A DNA stretch of 64,000 nt from Azophilus sp965247035 (GCA_965247035.1 CBDFGJ010000001.1:248001-312000), one strand, 5' to 3'. Counted from the stretch's first letter, positions 1 through 9,327 are shown. Notes: generated by a model not told the origin, from the letters alone. Program-made: numbers and translations.

Positions 1-1
1 G

Positions 2-2314
2 ACCGGGTTTAACGCCTTGGCGGGCGGCATTCGGGGCACCGGCACCATTTCCATCCTAACCACTCAGGATCCAAGCGTGGGCGTTCTGATCGATGAGTTC
101 GCCCTGAACCACGTTCAAACTCAGTTCGTTGAGCTGTTTGACTTGGAACAGGTGGAGATCTATCGGGGCCCCCAAGGCACTTTGTTCGGCAAGAACAGCA
201 CCGGAGGCGTGATCTCCATCACCTCCAAGCGCCCCGACCTTGAGCAGTACGGCGGCGACGTCAAGGTGTCCGCCGGCGGCTATGACGGTGGTTCGAACAA
301 CTACAAGGTTCAGGTCGGCTTTGATGTTCCCCTGATAGAGGGCGAGCTAGGCTATCGCTTTGCCGGCTCCTACACGCAGGAGGAAGGGTTCTACACCAAT
401 GACAAGGACACGGCCTCGTTTCCGAATTCGCCTTTGTATGGGGCGTTTGGGATCACCCCGGAACAGCTTCCGCCGGAACTTAGTCTGGTGACCTCGGGCG
501 CTGGGGAAGCACTCGGCGGCAAGAAGGTGTTGGCGGCGAAGTCCAAGCTGTTATGGCAGCCGAGCGACCGCTACGAAGCCTATTTTATTTGGGAATTGGT
601 GCGGGATGACTCCGACTCGCCGCCGGGCGTTAACGAAACCCCAGCGGGAGAAGGCTTCCTATTTGAACTTTTGGGCTTCCCTGGGATAGAAGCGGCCGGA
701 ACGGCTGGTAATCCATTCAGCACCGGCGTGACCCAGCAGGGCAATGGCATCAACCTCCGCGATGGCCACCGTGTGGATATTGATGGCTACTACCTGAATC
801 AAACGCTGGATTTCGACAAGTTCTCCATCAAATCCATCACCGGCTACCGGGAGCAGCAGGAGACCCTGCCGAGCACCTACACCGGCGAGGCGTTCCTGTC
901 GCTGTTCGACGCCACCCGCAACTTGGAGCGGGAACAGTTCCAACAGGAAGTGCGCTTAATCTCCGAACTTGATGGGCCTGTCAACTTTGTACTCGGGGGC
1001 ATATACATTTCGGACCTGCTTGATTTCCGCAGCTACGCAACAGTGGGTTTGAGTTCGCTGTTCCCTGGGGCCCCGGTCTTTGATGAGCGCGGCTTCGTCA
1101 ATCTGGACCTACGTGGCATCACCGGCGATCCAGGTTCCGGGCAGGTGCAGCAGGATCGCAACTCGTGGGCTCTATATGCGGATGGGACTTGGCAGATCAA
1201 CGAACAGTTCAGCGTCACTGCCGGGGTGCGCCACACCAAGGACAAAAAAGAGTTCTGGAAACCCACGGGCACTGGCGGCCCCTGCAATCAGTACACCGAG
1301 GACCGCGACGCCGTTGCGGCCAATCCGGACCTGCCCTTTGACCGGCAAACAAACTGCGCTGACATTCGCTCAACGTCGGTCAGCCGGGCCGGACTGGAAG
1401 GTTCGCAGATCAGTCAGCGCCAAGCGCCCCTGCCGCCTTCGGCCTACGCCTTTGTGGCCGACCGCACCGAGGAATGGTCCGAAACCACTTGGCGGGTGGT
1501 TCTGGACTACAAGCCAGCGGATGATCAACTCGTTTACTTCAGCTTGGCCACGGGTTTCCTGGCCGGCGGCTTCAGCGAGACCTGCTCGCAGCGCCCCACC
1601 TGCATTCCCTATGACCCAGAGACCAACATCAACTACGAAGTTGGTTACAAGACGGACTTGGCCGGCAGCCGCGTCCGGCTCAATGCGTCGGCGTTCCACA
1701 CCAAGTACAAGAATCTTCAGCGCAACCAAGTGTTCCGCTTCATCGATCCCCTCAGCGGCGTGGAAGGACAGGAGACCATTACGCTGAATGCTGGTAAGTC
1801 CACCGCCCAAGGGGTGGAGCTGGAGGCGACTTGGCTTGCCACTGATCGGTTGCGCTTGCGCGGCTCCCTCGGTTGGCTGGATGACAAATATGACGAGTTC
1901 GAGTTCGAGGGCGTCGATCTAACTTCGCTGAGCATTCCCTTCGCTGCTGAATGGCAGATAGGCGCAGAGATGCTCTACGACATGCCTTTGGCCAACGGCG
2001 GTACGGTCACCTTCGTCGCCACTCTGCATTATCAGGCGGAGGCGGAAACCAGCCCCTTCGATCCGAATGCGGTCGCCTTGGCCAATCCGGTGGCGCGCCA
2101 TCCCACTCACACGCAGATGGAGGAGCGCACCCTCATCAACGCCAATATCACCTACAGCAGCCCGCAAGACCGCTATTACGCCACGTTGTTTGGCAAGAAC
2201 CTGGCCAACGAAACCCACCGGGTCTCCGCCAACTCCGTGGGTGGTCTGTGGAACTTCACCCAGTATGGCGCACCCCTGCAATGGGGCGTTGAATTTGGCG
2301 TGAACTTCCAATAG
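2..2314 (+). CDS. TonB-dependent outer-membrane receptor (5' end outside window)
   Basis: The frame is open from the first bases of the window, so the signal peptide and any TonB box lie upstream. The visible 771 residues begin inside the plug domain. A classic plug motif (YRGPQGTLFGKNSTGG) is near residue 57 and is followed by a long stretch of alternating aromatic/polar beta-strands. The C-terminus ends in an aromatic strand (EFGVNFQ), as expected for BAM-assembled barrels. The family imports siderophores, vitamins or large organic ligands across the outer membrane, using energy from TonB-ExbB-ExbD; such a system is encoded at 23.9-29.1 kb. The substrate cannot be told from the sequence. 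The overall type resembles the large environmental proteobacterial receptor group rather than BtuB. Confidence 0.93.
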   Translation, partial: TGFNALAGGIRGTGTISILTTQDPSVGVLIDEFALNHVQTQFVELFDLEQVEIYRGPQGTLFGKNSTGGVISITSKRPDLEQYGGDVKVSAGGYDGGSNNYKVQVGFDVPLIEGELGYRFAGSYTQEEGFYTNDKDTASFPNSPLYGAFGITPEQLPPELSLVTSGAGEALGGKKVLAAKSKLLWQPSDRYEAYFIWELVRDDSDSPPGVNETPAGEGFLFELLGFPGIEAAGTAGNPFSTGVTQQGNGINLRDGHRVDIDGYYLNQTLDFDKFSIKSITGYREQQETLPSTYTGEAFLSLFDATRNLEREQFQQEVRLISELDGPVNFVLGGIYISDLLDFRSYATVGLSSLFPGAPVFDERGFVNLDLRGITGDPGSGQVQQDRNSWALYADGTWQINEQFSVTAGVRHTKDKKEFWKPTGTGGPCNQYTEDRDAVAANPDLPFDRQTNCADIRSTSVSRAGLEGSQISQRQAPLPPSAYAFVADRTEEWSETTWRVVLDYKPADDQLVYFSLATGFLAGGFSETCSQRPTCIPYDPETNINYEVGYKTDLAGSRVRLNASAFHTKYKNLQRNQVFRFIDPLSGVEGQETITLNAGKSTAQGVELEATWLATDRLRLRGSLGWLDDKYDEFEFEGVDLTSLSIPFAAEWQIGAEMLYDMPLANGGTVTFVATLHYQAEAETSPFDPNAVALANPVARHPTHTQMEERTLINANITYSSPQDRYYATLFGKNLANETHRVSANSVGGLWNFTQYGAPLQWGVEFGVNFQ

Positions 2315-2325
2315 AGGCCTGTTCC

Positions 2326-2472
2326 TTGGCTGATCTTCTGAAGGCAAAGGTCGCCGTCATCACCGGACCCGCGGTCGGCATCGGCCGCGGCGTTCCGGAG
2401 GCCGTAGCCGAGGCGGGTGCCAACATCGTTGCCTTGGGGCCTTGTCATCGCGAAAATAAGGGTGAGGGATGA
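2326..2472 (+). pseudogene. Short-chain dehydrogenase N-terminal remnant
   Basis: Eleven bases after the receptor stop a frame encodes LADLLKAKVAVITG-PAVGIG and then an alanine-rich helix ending in NIVALG. This is the first beta-alpha-beta unit of an SDR Rossmann fold, with TGxxxGIG recognisable. It stops at a TGA after 48 codons and nothing downstream continues the fold. SDRs are normally about 250 residues, so this is a decayed 5' fragment. A MITE copy begins 90 bp further on, so mobile DNA may have contributed to the loss. Confidence 0.6.
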
Positions 2473-2561
2473 CTCAAGTTCGCACTCGCCGACCGCGCTT
2501 GCGTCGGTTGGGGGCATCGTCTCGTTGGCCATGCTTTGCGCCGGCAAGGATTAACAACTGG

Positions 2562-2701
2562 GGAACCTCTGATTAGCTTCCAAGGATTGGCCATCGCATA
2601 ACGTCTGGGATTATTGATCATCTCTTTTCAATGGCTTAAACGTCATCGAAAAAGATTGGTCTTATAGCACTGCGAAAACTTGCGAATATTGCAGAGGTTT
2701 C
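2562..2701 (+). mobile_element. MITE copy A (140 bp)
   Basis: The ends are imperfect inverted repeats: GGAACCTCTG on the left and CAGAGGTTTCC on the right. The interior is nearly the same as the copies at 4040-4179 and 15487-15627, all in the same orientation. The flanks are CTGG on the left and CTAG on the right, close to the perfect CTAG pair at copy B. There is no credible coding sequence, so the element is non-autonomous. A 4-bp YTAR (CTAG) target duplication is typical of one IS5-family group; that family assignment is inference. Confidence 0.7.
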
Positions 2702-2857
2702 CTAGGCGCGGTGAGCGGCGTTGGGCCGATGGTTGGCGGCGTTGAATGGTCGGTTGGTCGTTGCGCCAAGTGGTCGAACTGGCTTTGGGGTTGGTGCCTC
2801 AGCGCACACTCAGTTGAAACAATGAGAAGGACGGTCAGTCGGAAAAAATGGGGGGTG

Positions 2858-3889
2858 ATGAGTATTCAACCGGGCAATGAAGGGCCGCACCAGCAGCTTT
2901 ACCTGAAACGGGTGCCGGAGGGCATTGCCGGGCCGGAAGACTTTGAGGTTCGCTCCGGTCCCATTCCGCAAACCGGCGCGGGCGAAGTGCTCGTTCAGGC
3001 CCACTACCTTTCGGTCGATGCCGCCCTGCGCCTCATCGTTCGGGATAGCGATGAATTTTTGTTCCGGGTTCGCCCCGGCGACTTGGTGCGTGGCTCAGTC
3101 GCCGGCCAAGTGATTGAGTCCAATCACCCGGACCACCAGGCGGGAGACTATGTATTGGGTGGTTTGGGTGTGCAGAGCCACGCCCTAAGCAACGGCGATG
3201 GACTTGAGAAGTGCGACCTCAGCCAAGCCCCCTTGGGCGCTTGGCTAGGCGGCTTTGGTGTATCCGGCTTGACCGCCTACTTCGCCATCACCGAAGAATG
3301 CAAGCCGCAACCGGGGCAAACGGTGCTCATCAACGGTGCCGCCGGAGCGGTCGGGTCCATTGCCGGACAGATCGCCCGCTTGGCCGGTGCCAGGGTCATT
3401 GGCCTGACCGGCAGTGCGGAGAAATGTCGGTGGCTGACGGATGTGCTCGGCTACCATGCAGCCATCAACTATCAGGAAGGCGATCTGTACGATCAGTTGG
3501 CGCAAGCGGCCCCGGATCGAATCGATGTGATCTTCGACAACGTGGGCGGTCCCGTGCTCGACGAGAGCCTGCGCCTGATCGCCATGCGCGGCGTGGTTCT
3601 CTTGTGCGGCTCCACCTCCCAATACGCAGCGGCCAACATGACCGGGCCGAACAACTACATCTGGCTTGGCACCATGCGTGCGCGGATGCAGGGATTCGTC
3701 GTCTTCGATTACGCGGACCGTTACGCCGAGGCTCGGGCGCGGATGTCCCGCTGGATCAAAAACGGTGATCTGGTGCTGGCGGAACATGCCATCGACGGTG
3801 AAGTGGGCGACTTTCCAACCGCTTTTCAGCGTCTCTATGAGGGGGCGAACAGGGGCAAGATGCTGGTGCGCCTGCCGGCCGCCCGCTGA
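2858..3889 (+). CDS. Zinc-independent MDR-family NADP-dependent oxidoreductase (CurA/prostaglandin-reductase type)
   Basis: The protein has 343 residues, the usual length for this group. The start is taken as the ATG at 2858 after a G-rich ribosome-binding stretch. The frame is open upstream to 2711, but that extension lies next to the MITE end and looks non-coding. The N-terminal GroES-like domain carries the phrase VKRVPEG-like LKRVPEG and GEVLVQAHYLSVD. The Rossmann nucleotide-binding motif INGAAGAVGSIAGQ is near residue 158. Structural-zinc cysteines are absent, as expected for the curcumin/alkenal double-bond reductases. These enzymes reduce C=C bonds of enones using NADPH. The gene sits alone between two same-orientation MITE copies. 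Confidence 0.9.
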   Translation: MSIQPGNEGPHQQLYLKRVPEGIAGPEDFEVRSGPIPQTGAGEVLVQAHYLSVDAALRLIVRDSDEFLFRVRPGDLVRGSVAGQVIESNHPDHQAGDYVLGGLGVQSHALSNGDGLEKCDLSQAPLGAWLGGFGVSGLTAYFAITEECKPQPGQTVLINGAAGAVGSIAGQIARLAGARVIGLTGSAEKCRWLTDVLGYHAAINYQEGDLYDQLAQAAPDRIDVIFDNVGGPVLDESLRLIAMRGVVLLCGSTSQYAAANMTGPNNYIWLGTMRARMQGFVVFDYADRYAEARARMSRWIKNGDLVLAEHAIDGEVGDFPTAFQRLYEGANRGKMLVRLPAAR

Positions 3890-4039
3890 CCCTGAAGCGA
3901 GCCGCCTGCGCCTCGATTCGCAACGGTGCGCGCATCATTCTGTCCGTCCGCCAAGCTGCTTTGCCAGCCTGCCGGGAGCATGACCCATTTCGCTCAGCCG
4001 GCGGCGTTCACAGCCAAAACACAGGCCCGAGCAACCTAG

Positions 4040-4179
4040 GGAATCTCTGATTAACTGCCAAGGATTGGCCTTCGCATGGTGTCTGGGATCATTTATCCTC
4101 TATTTTCAATGGCTGACACGTCATCCAAAGAGATTGGTTTTGTTGCACTGCGAAAACTTGCGAATATTGCAGAGGTTTC
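4040..4179 (+). mobile_element. MITE copy B (140 bp) with CTAG target duplication
   Basis: This copy has the cleanest ends. CTAG at 4036-4039 and CTAG at 4180-4183 flank an element that begins GGAATCTCTG and ends CAGAGGTTTC. It aligns along its length with copies A and C, including the shared tail ACTGCGAAAACTTGCGAAT. The directly repeated CTAG supports insertion by a transposase that makes 4-bp YTAR duplications. No transposase is encoded inside. Confidence 0.8.
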
Positions 4180-4367
4180 CTAGCGGAAGCGCAGGCAAGG
4201 GCGGGTGCCGGAAATTGGAGATCGCCCGGTGCAGCCCGATGCCGCCATTGCTGCTGCTATCGCCACCACTGAAATCGGCTTCAACATGACGGCGTTTAAC
4301 GGATGGAAATTGGAGCGAGGTTTGGTCGCATTCGGTCACGGCGGAAGGCCTTGTCGTGAAGCTTTAA

Positions 4368-4373
4368 TATACT
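4368..4373 (+). promoter_or_regulatory. Possible -10 element upstream of liuB
   Basis: TATACT lies 66 bp upstream of the liuB ATG in the otherwise featureless stretch 4184-4439. No good -35 hexamer sits 16-18 bp upstream (AAGGCC at the 17-bp position), so this is only a weak suggestion. Apart from this I see nothing in 4184-4439. Confidence 0.25.
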
Positions 4374-4439
4374 GTACTTGCACGATGTTTTCGCCGTTCC
4401 TCCATCCATTTCGTGAAATATTCGGGCTGGGGTCGTGAG

Positions 4440-6047
4440 ATGCCAAGAATCGAGTCAACCATAGACCAAACGGGCGCGGAGTTCGCAGCCAATCAAGCGG
4501 CGATGGCGACCTTGGTGCGGGACCTCAAGGAGCGGGTGGCGGAAATCCGGCAAGGCGGCGGTCGGGACTATCAGCAGCGCCATCTTGCTAGAGGCAAGCT
4601 GCTGCCAAGGGAGCGGGTGAATCAACTGCTCGACCCCGGCTCCCCTTTTCTGGAGTTATCGCAGCTTGCAGCCTACCGGGTTTACGATGAAACGGTACCT
4701 GCCGCCGGCATCATTACCGGAATCGGCCGCGTCGAGGGCCAGGAATGCGTCATCGTCGCCAACGACGCGACGGTGAAAGGCGGCACCTACTATCCGATGA
4801 CGGTAAAGAAGCATCTGCGGGCGCAGGCGATCGCCGAGCAGAACAATCTTCCCTGCATCTATTTGGTGGATTCCGGCGGCGCCAATCTGCCGCTGCAGCA
4901 GGACATCTTTCCTGACGGACAGCACTTCGGACGGATCTTCTTCAACCAAGCCAACATGTCCGCCAACAACATTCCCCAAATCGCCGCGGTCATGGGGTCC
5001 TGCACCGCCGGTGGCGCCTATGTGCCGGCCATGGCCGATGAGGCGATCATCGTTAAAGGGCAGGGCACCATCTTCCTCGGCGGACCGCCCTTGGTGAAGG
5101 CGGCTACCGGCGAAGTGGTTAGTGCCGAAGACTTGGGCGGCGCCGATCTGCACTCAAAAACCTCCGGCGTCACCGACCACTATGCGCAAAACGACCAACA
5201 TGCCCTGCAATTGGTGAGGCAGGCCGTCAGGCGGTTGAATCGAGTGAAACCGGTCACGCTGGACATCGCTGAACCCGTTGCACCCGCCTACCCGGCTGAA
5301 CAGCTTTATGGGGTGGTGCCGGCCGACAGCCGCCGACCCTATGACGTCAGACAGATCATTGCCCGCATCGTGGACGATTCCGAGTTTGACGAATTCAAGA
5401 CCCTGTACGGCACCACCCTGGTTACCGGATTTGCCCGGCTGATGGGCTACCCGGTCGGCGTTGTGGCGAACAACGGCATCCTGTTCAGCGAATCGGCGAT
5501 CAAGGGAACGCACTTCATTGAGCTGTGTGCGCAGAGAGGCATCCCTCTCATTTTTTTGCAGAACATCACGGGTTTTATGGTGGGCCAGCAGTATGAGGCG
5601 GGCGGCATCGCCAAGCACGGGGCCAAAATGGTGACGGCGGTGGCCTGCGCCGAGGTGCCCAAGTTCACCCTGCTGATTGGCGGCTCATTCGGTGCGGGCA
5701 ACTACGGCATGTGCGGTCGCGCCTATGATCCGCGCTTCCTGTTCATGTGGCCCAATGCTAGGGTATCGGTGATGGGCGGCGAGCAGGCCGCCGGGGTGCT
5801 CGCCGAGCTGCGGCGAGGGCGCATTGAAGCCAAGGGGGGCAGTTGGACCGCGGCTGAGGAGGCGGCCTTCAAGCAGCCCATTGTTGATGACTATGATGCC
5901 CAGGGCCACCCCTACTACGCCTCGGCACGGCTTTGGGATGATGGCGTGATTGACCCTTTGGATAGCCGGATGGTTCTGGGCCTAGCCATGTCCGCGGCGC
6001 TGAACAAGCCGATCAAGCAGACGCGCTTCGGCGTCTTTAGAATGTAG
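4440..6047 (+). CDS. liuB: Methylcrotonyl-CoA carboxylase beta subunit (carboxyltransferase)
   Basis: The 535-residue length is standard for MCC-beta. The frame extends to a GTG at 4413, but the ATG at 4440 gives the usual N-terminus (MPRIESTID) and follows a GTCGTGAG stretch. It has the two crotonase-like carboxyltransferase halves. Diagnostic motifs are PCIYLVDSGGANLP near residue 141, GSCTAGGAYVPAMADE and TIFLGGPPLVKAATGE; the last separates MCC from propionyl-CoA carboxylase beta. The subunit moves the carboxyl group from carboxybiotin onto 3-methylcrotonyl-CoA in leucine and isoprenoid catabolism. The alpha subunit begins one base after the stop, so the two are co-expressed. The usual partners liuA, liuC and liuE are not in the window. 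Confidence 0.95.
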   Translation: MPRIESTIDQTGAEFAANQAAMATLVRDLKERVAEIRQGGGRDYQQRHLARGKLLPRERVNQLLDPGSPFLELSQLAAYRVYDETVPAAGIITGIGRVEGQECVIVANDATVKGGTYYPMTVKKHLRAQAIAEQNNLPCIYLVDSGGANLPLQQDIFPDGQHFGRIFFNQANMSANNIPQIAAVMGSCTAGGAYVPAMADEAIIVKGQGTIFLGGPPLVKAATGEVVSAEDLGGADLHSKTSGVTDHYAQNDQHALQLVRQAVRRLNRVKPVTLDIAEPVAPAYPAEQLYGVVPADSRRPYDVRQIIARIVDDSEFDEFKTLYGTTLVTGFARLMGYPVGVVANNGILFSESAIKGTHFIELCAQRGIPLIFLQNITGFMVGQQYEAGGIAKHGAKMVTAVACAEVPKFTLLIGGSFGAGNYGMCGRAYDPRFLFMWPNARVSVMGGEQAAGVLAELRRGRIEAKGGSWTAAEEAAFKQPIVDDYDAQGHPYYASARLWDDGVIDPLDSRMVLGLAMSAALNKPIKQTRFGVFRM

Positions 6048-6048
6048 C

Positions 6049-8061
6049 GTGAGCGCAAGGCTGCTAGTCGCGAACCGGGGCGAAATCGCCTGTCGGATCA
6101 TCAAGACCGCGAAACGGATGGGCATGGCCACGGTCGCGGTTTTCTCGGATGCAGACCGGGGCGCCCTGCATGTTCAGATGGCGGATGAGGCGGTCCACCT
6201 CGGCGGCGCCCCGGCCGGGGAGTCCTATCTCAACATCAACCAGATCATTGCTGTGGCGCTCAGGGCCGGGGCAACCGCCATCCATCCCGGTTATGGGTTC
6301 CTAAGCGAGAACGCAACGTTCGCTGCCGCTTGCGTCAATGCCGGGATCAGCTTCATCGGCCCTTCAGCCCGCGCCATCGAGGCCATGGGGTCCAAGGTGA
6401 CGGCCAAGCAGATTGTCGAGGCAGCAGGCGTCCCCCTGCTGCCGGGCTATCACGGCGCCAATCAGGACGATGACTTTCTGCGGCGGCAAGCCGCTGAAAT
6501 AGGTTATCCCGTTCTATTGAAGGCGGCGCTAGGTGGCGGCGGCAAAGGCATGCGGGTGGTGGAGGGGGACGATGCGTTTCAGGCTGCCCTGGAGGCTGCT
6601 CGTCGAGAAGCGAGCGGTGCTTTTGGCGATGACTTGATGCTGATTGAGAAATACCTCATCGAGCCTAGGCACATTGAGGTTCAGATTTTTTGCGATCAGT
6701 TCGGCAATGGCGTCTTTCTGAACGAGCGCGATTGCTCAATTCAAAGGCGCCATCAGAAGATCATAGAGGAAGCGCCGGCTTTAGGGATTGGCGCTGAATT
6801 GCGGCGGGAGATGGGGGACACCGCCCTGCGCTGCGCTCAGGTGATCGACTATACGGGTGCTGGCACCGTCGAATTTCTGCTGGACACCAACGGCGGCTAC
6901 TACTTTATGGAAATGAACACTAGGCTGCAGGTTGAGCATCCGGTCACCGAAATGATCACCGGGTTTGACCTGGTGGAGTGGCAGCTTCGGATTGCGGCGG
7001 GGGAGCGGCTGCCGGTGTCCCAGGAAACCGTGCCCCTGCGTGGCCACGCCATCGAAGCGCGCATCTATGCGGAAGATCCCAAACAGGGCTTTTTGCCCCA
7101 GACCGGCCGGATCAGTTTTCTGCAGGCACCGACCGCAGCCGAGTTTGTGCGCGTGGATACCGGCGTTAAGCAAGGTGACGAGATCAGTATCCACTATGAC
7201 CCGATGCTGGCCAAGTTGATCGTCCACGACGAGGACCGAGACCGAGCGCTGGCGCGGCTGGCCAAGGCGCTCGACGAATATCGGATTGGCGGCGTTAGAA
7301 CCAACGTTGGCTTTCTCCATAACCTTGTTCGCTCGGCTGGGTTTCAGCGGGGGGCGCTCGCAACCAGCTTCATCCACAAGCATGAGGCGGCGCTGTTTCG
7401 GGTGCCTGAGGCCGACGCCAAGTTTGCGCTGGCTGCGGCCAGCTTGCATAGGCTGTTGCAGGACCGGGCAGGGGTGCGTCCGGCTACCGCTGATCCCCAT
7501 TCCCCTTGGTTGGACGTGACCGGCTGGACATTGAACGGCGGTCAAGTGCGGCGCCTGAACCTCGACCTTGAAGGCGAGGCTCTTGAGGTTGAACTGGAAT
7601 GCCTAGGCGGGGACCGGTATGCGATGACCCACGCTGGGGACCACTGCCTGCTCGAAGGACGCCAAGATGGGAATTTGATCACCTTAAGGATGGACGGCCA
7701 CCGGCGGCAGTTGACGGTTGCCGACGAAGGTGACGCCATAACGGTGTTTGTGTCTGGCCATGGGTTCCGTTGCAAAGCCATCAAACCCGACTTCCGTGCG
7801 GCGGATCAGCTTGTGCGCGATGCCGATCTGACCGCGCCCATGAGCGGCCGGATCGTGTTCTTGGCGGCTAACGAGGGTGACAGGGTGGCGGCGGGAGCGG
7901 CTCTGGTGGTGCTTGAAGCCATGAAAATGGAGCACACCATCAAGGCGCCGGCGGCGGGCAGGGTGGTCTCATTCCACTTTGGGCCGGGCGATCTCGTCGA
8001 TGGGGGAGCGACCCTGCTTGATTTTGAGCCGGAGGATCAGGGCCGCCGGGATCAAGCTTAA
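6049..8061 (+). CDS. liuD: Methylcrotonyl-CoA carboxylase alpha subunit (biotin carboxylase + biotin carrier)
   Basis: A GTG start directly after liuB gives MSARLLVANRGEIACR, the canonical biotin carboxylase opening, and a 670-residue protein. The ATP-grasp biotin carboxylase domain occupies about residues 1-450, with the glycine-rich loop KAALGGGGKGMR near residue 160 and the EMNTRLQVEH motif. A linker/BT region follows. The C-terminal biotinyl domain carries EAMKMEHT, whose lysine (about residue 626) is the biotin attachment site. Length and architecture fit acyl-CoA carboxylase alpha subunits. The adjacent liuB makes methylcrotonyl-CoA the likely substrate. Confidence 0.95.
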   Translation: MSARLLVANRGEIACRIIKTAKRMGMATVAVFSDADRGALHVQMADEAVHLGGAPAGESYLNINQIIAVALRAGATAIHPGYGFLSENATFAAACVNAGISFIGPSARAIEAMGSKVTAKQIVEAAGVPLLPGYHGANQDDDFLRRQAAEIGYPVLLKAALGGGGKGMRVVEGDDAFQAALEAARREASGAFGDDLMLIEKYLIEPRHIEVQIFCDQFGNGVFLNERDCSIQRRHQKIIEEAPALGIGAELRREMGDTALRCAQVIDYTGAGTVEFLLDTNGGYYFMEMNTRLQVEHPVTEMITGFDLVEWQLRIAAGERLPVSQETVPLRGHAIEARIYAEDPKQGFLPQTGRISFLQAPTAAEFVRVDTGVKQGDEISIHYDPMLAKLIVHDEDRDRALARLAKALDEYRIGGVRTNVGFLHNLVRSAGFQRGALATSFIHKHEAALFRVPEADAKFALAAASLHRLLQDRAGVRPATADPHSPWLDVTGWTLNGGQVRRLNLDLEGEALEVELECLGGDRYAMTHAGDHCLLEGRQDGNLITLRMDGHRRQLTVADEGDAITVFVSGHGFRCKAIKPDFRAADQLVRDADLTAPMSGRIVFLAANEGDRVAAGAALVVLEAMKMEHTIKAPAAGRVVSFHFGPGDLVDGGATLLDFEPEDQGRRDQA

Positions 8062-8136
8062 GAGGCGCTTGCGGCATTTGGTAATCCGCCTTGGTCCATG
8101 GTCTACTTTGGCGACGAACTTTGCAGGAATTAGGCG

Positions 8137-9327
8137 ATGGTGAGCTTTGATTACGCCGATGCGGGGTATGGGATTCGCGAAGACATCCCGGCTGCCCACC
8201 GAGCGGTCTGGCGGAAAATCAGCGAACTTGGCAATTGGTGGCGCGGGGTGGACCGCGTTGCCTTTGTGCAGGAGACGCGCAACGCCCGTTTCTGCCCCGC
8301 CTGCATGAAGCGCAAGGCGGCGCTGTCACCCAACGCGGAGTGCGGGCCGCACAACGCCAGCACCGATCTGCCTGATGTGGTGTTGGATATCGTGCATCGC
8401 ATCACCACGGACCCGTCGCGCCTGTCCAAAAGTTGGCTTGAGTCCATCAACGCCGCCGGCGTGACGGATGAGCAGTATGTTGAACTTCTTGGTGTTGCGG
8501 TGGCGGCCATCAGCATCGACGCCTTGCACCGGGCCTTGGGGCTGCCGCTGGAACCCTTGCCGTCACCCTTAACCGGCGAACCGGATGGCTATCGTCCGGT
8601 TGGAGCAGGGGAATCCGGCGCTTGGGTGCCTACCGTGCAACCGGAAAATGCGGCCCGTGCTGAGGCGGACCTGTATCCCGGCGGGCGCACTGGCAATGTC
8701 ATCTCCGCCATGAGTCTGGTGCCGGATTCGGTGCGTATGCTGATTCGGCTCAGCAACGCGCAATACTTGCCGCTAAAGTCGGTACGGACGCCGGGCGACA
8801 ACGCCGGCCGTGCCCTTTCCAGAGAGCAGATCGAGCTGCTGGCGGGCCGTGTTTCGGCGTTGAGCGACTGTTTCTACTGAACCAGCTCACACGCACTCAT
8901 GCTCCGTGTGAGCACACAGCAAAGCGGCGATGAAGTTAACCTTCAAGGCATTGTCCTGGGCGATGCGGTCGATACGGGAATCGTCGGTGACAAAGCGCTG
9001 TTGGCATTCGCTGAAACCAGCCTTGGCGACGACGCCGAGGCAATTGCTCAGGCGAGAAACGGCGTTGTCGAAGAGTTGGGCGAAGCGCAAATGATTGACG
9101 CCGCCGCCGTCATCGCCAACTTTCAACGCATGGTTCGCATCGCTGACGGCACCGGCATTCAGCTTGATGCGCCGGTTGCCGCCTTAACAACGGATATTCG
9201 GCAAGAACTGGGCATCAACAACTATGGATTGGCTGCAAACACGCCGCCGCCTAGTTGGCTTGCCCGCTCCTTGGCGCGCGTCCTAAGCCCGTTTCCACCC
9301 GCTCTGCTGCGGCGCATGGCGAAGTAG
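8137..9327 (+). CDS. AhpD-like (carboxymuconolactone decarboxylase fold) selenoprotein with in-frame UGA
   Basis: The reading frame runs 396 codons if the TGA at 8878-8880 is read as selenocysteine. Sec would be residue 248. The local sequence is C245-F-Y-U248-T-S-S-H252, which matches the AhpD redox motif CxxCxxxH with U in place of the second Cys. The frame continues cleanly for 148 more codons with the expected AhpD helices (NLQGIVLGDAVDTG onward). An inverted repeat suited to a SECIS element starts four bases after the UGA. The N-terminal half has the peroxidase-related region RNARFCPACMKRK. AhpD-fold proteins reduce peroxides or disulfides through the CxxC pair. selA, selB and tRNA-Sec lie less than 2 kb downstream. 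Ordinary gene callers would split this gene into 8137-8880 and 8899-9327. AhpD-like selenoproteins are known from metagenomic surveys; this assignment rests on motif and context. Confidence 0.9.
8878..8913 (+). promoter_or_regulatory. UGA selenocysteine codon and bacterial SECIS-like hairpin
   Basis: TGA is at 8878-8880. After a 4-nt gap, GCTCACACG (8885-8893) and CGTGTGAGC (8905-8913) form a perfect 9-bp stem around an 11-nt loop. The apical loop lies about 14-24 nt after the UGA, where bacterial SECIS loops are found. If the closing G-C pair opens, the loop begins with G, a common feature. The stem lies within coding sequence, as expected in bacteria. Binding by the SelB C-terminal winged helices is inferred. 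Confidence 0.8.

Noticed and set aside
2326..2544. UGA at 2470 in the SDR fragment read as selenocysteine
   Set aside because: Sequence after the TGA has no SDR similarity and no hairpin in SECIS position; it is a decayed fragment.
8137..8880. Stand-alone peroxidase-related gene followed by a separate hypothetical gene at 8899
   Set aside because: Both pieces are in one frame across a UGA that sits in the AhpD active-site motif with a SECIS-like hairpin, so a single selenoprotein explains both.
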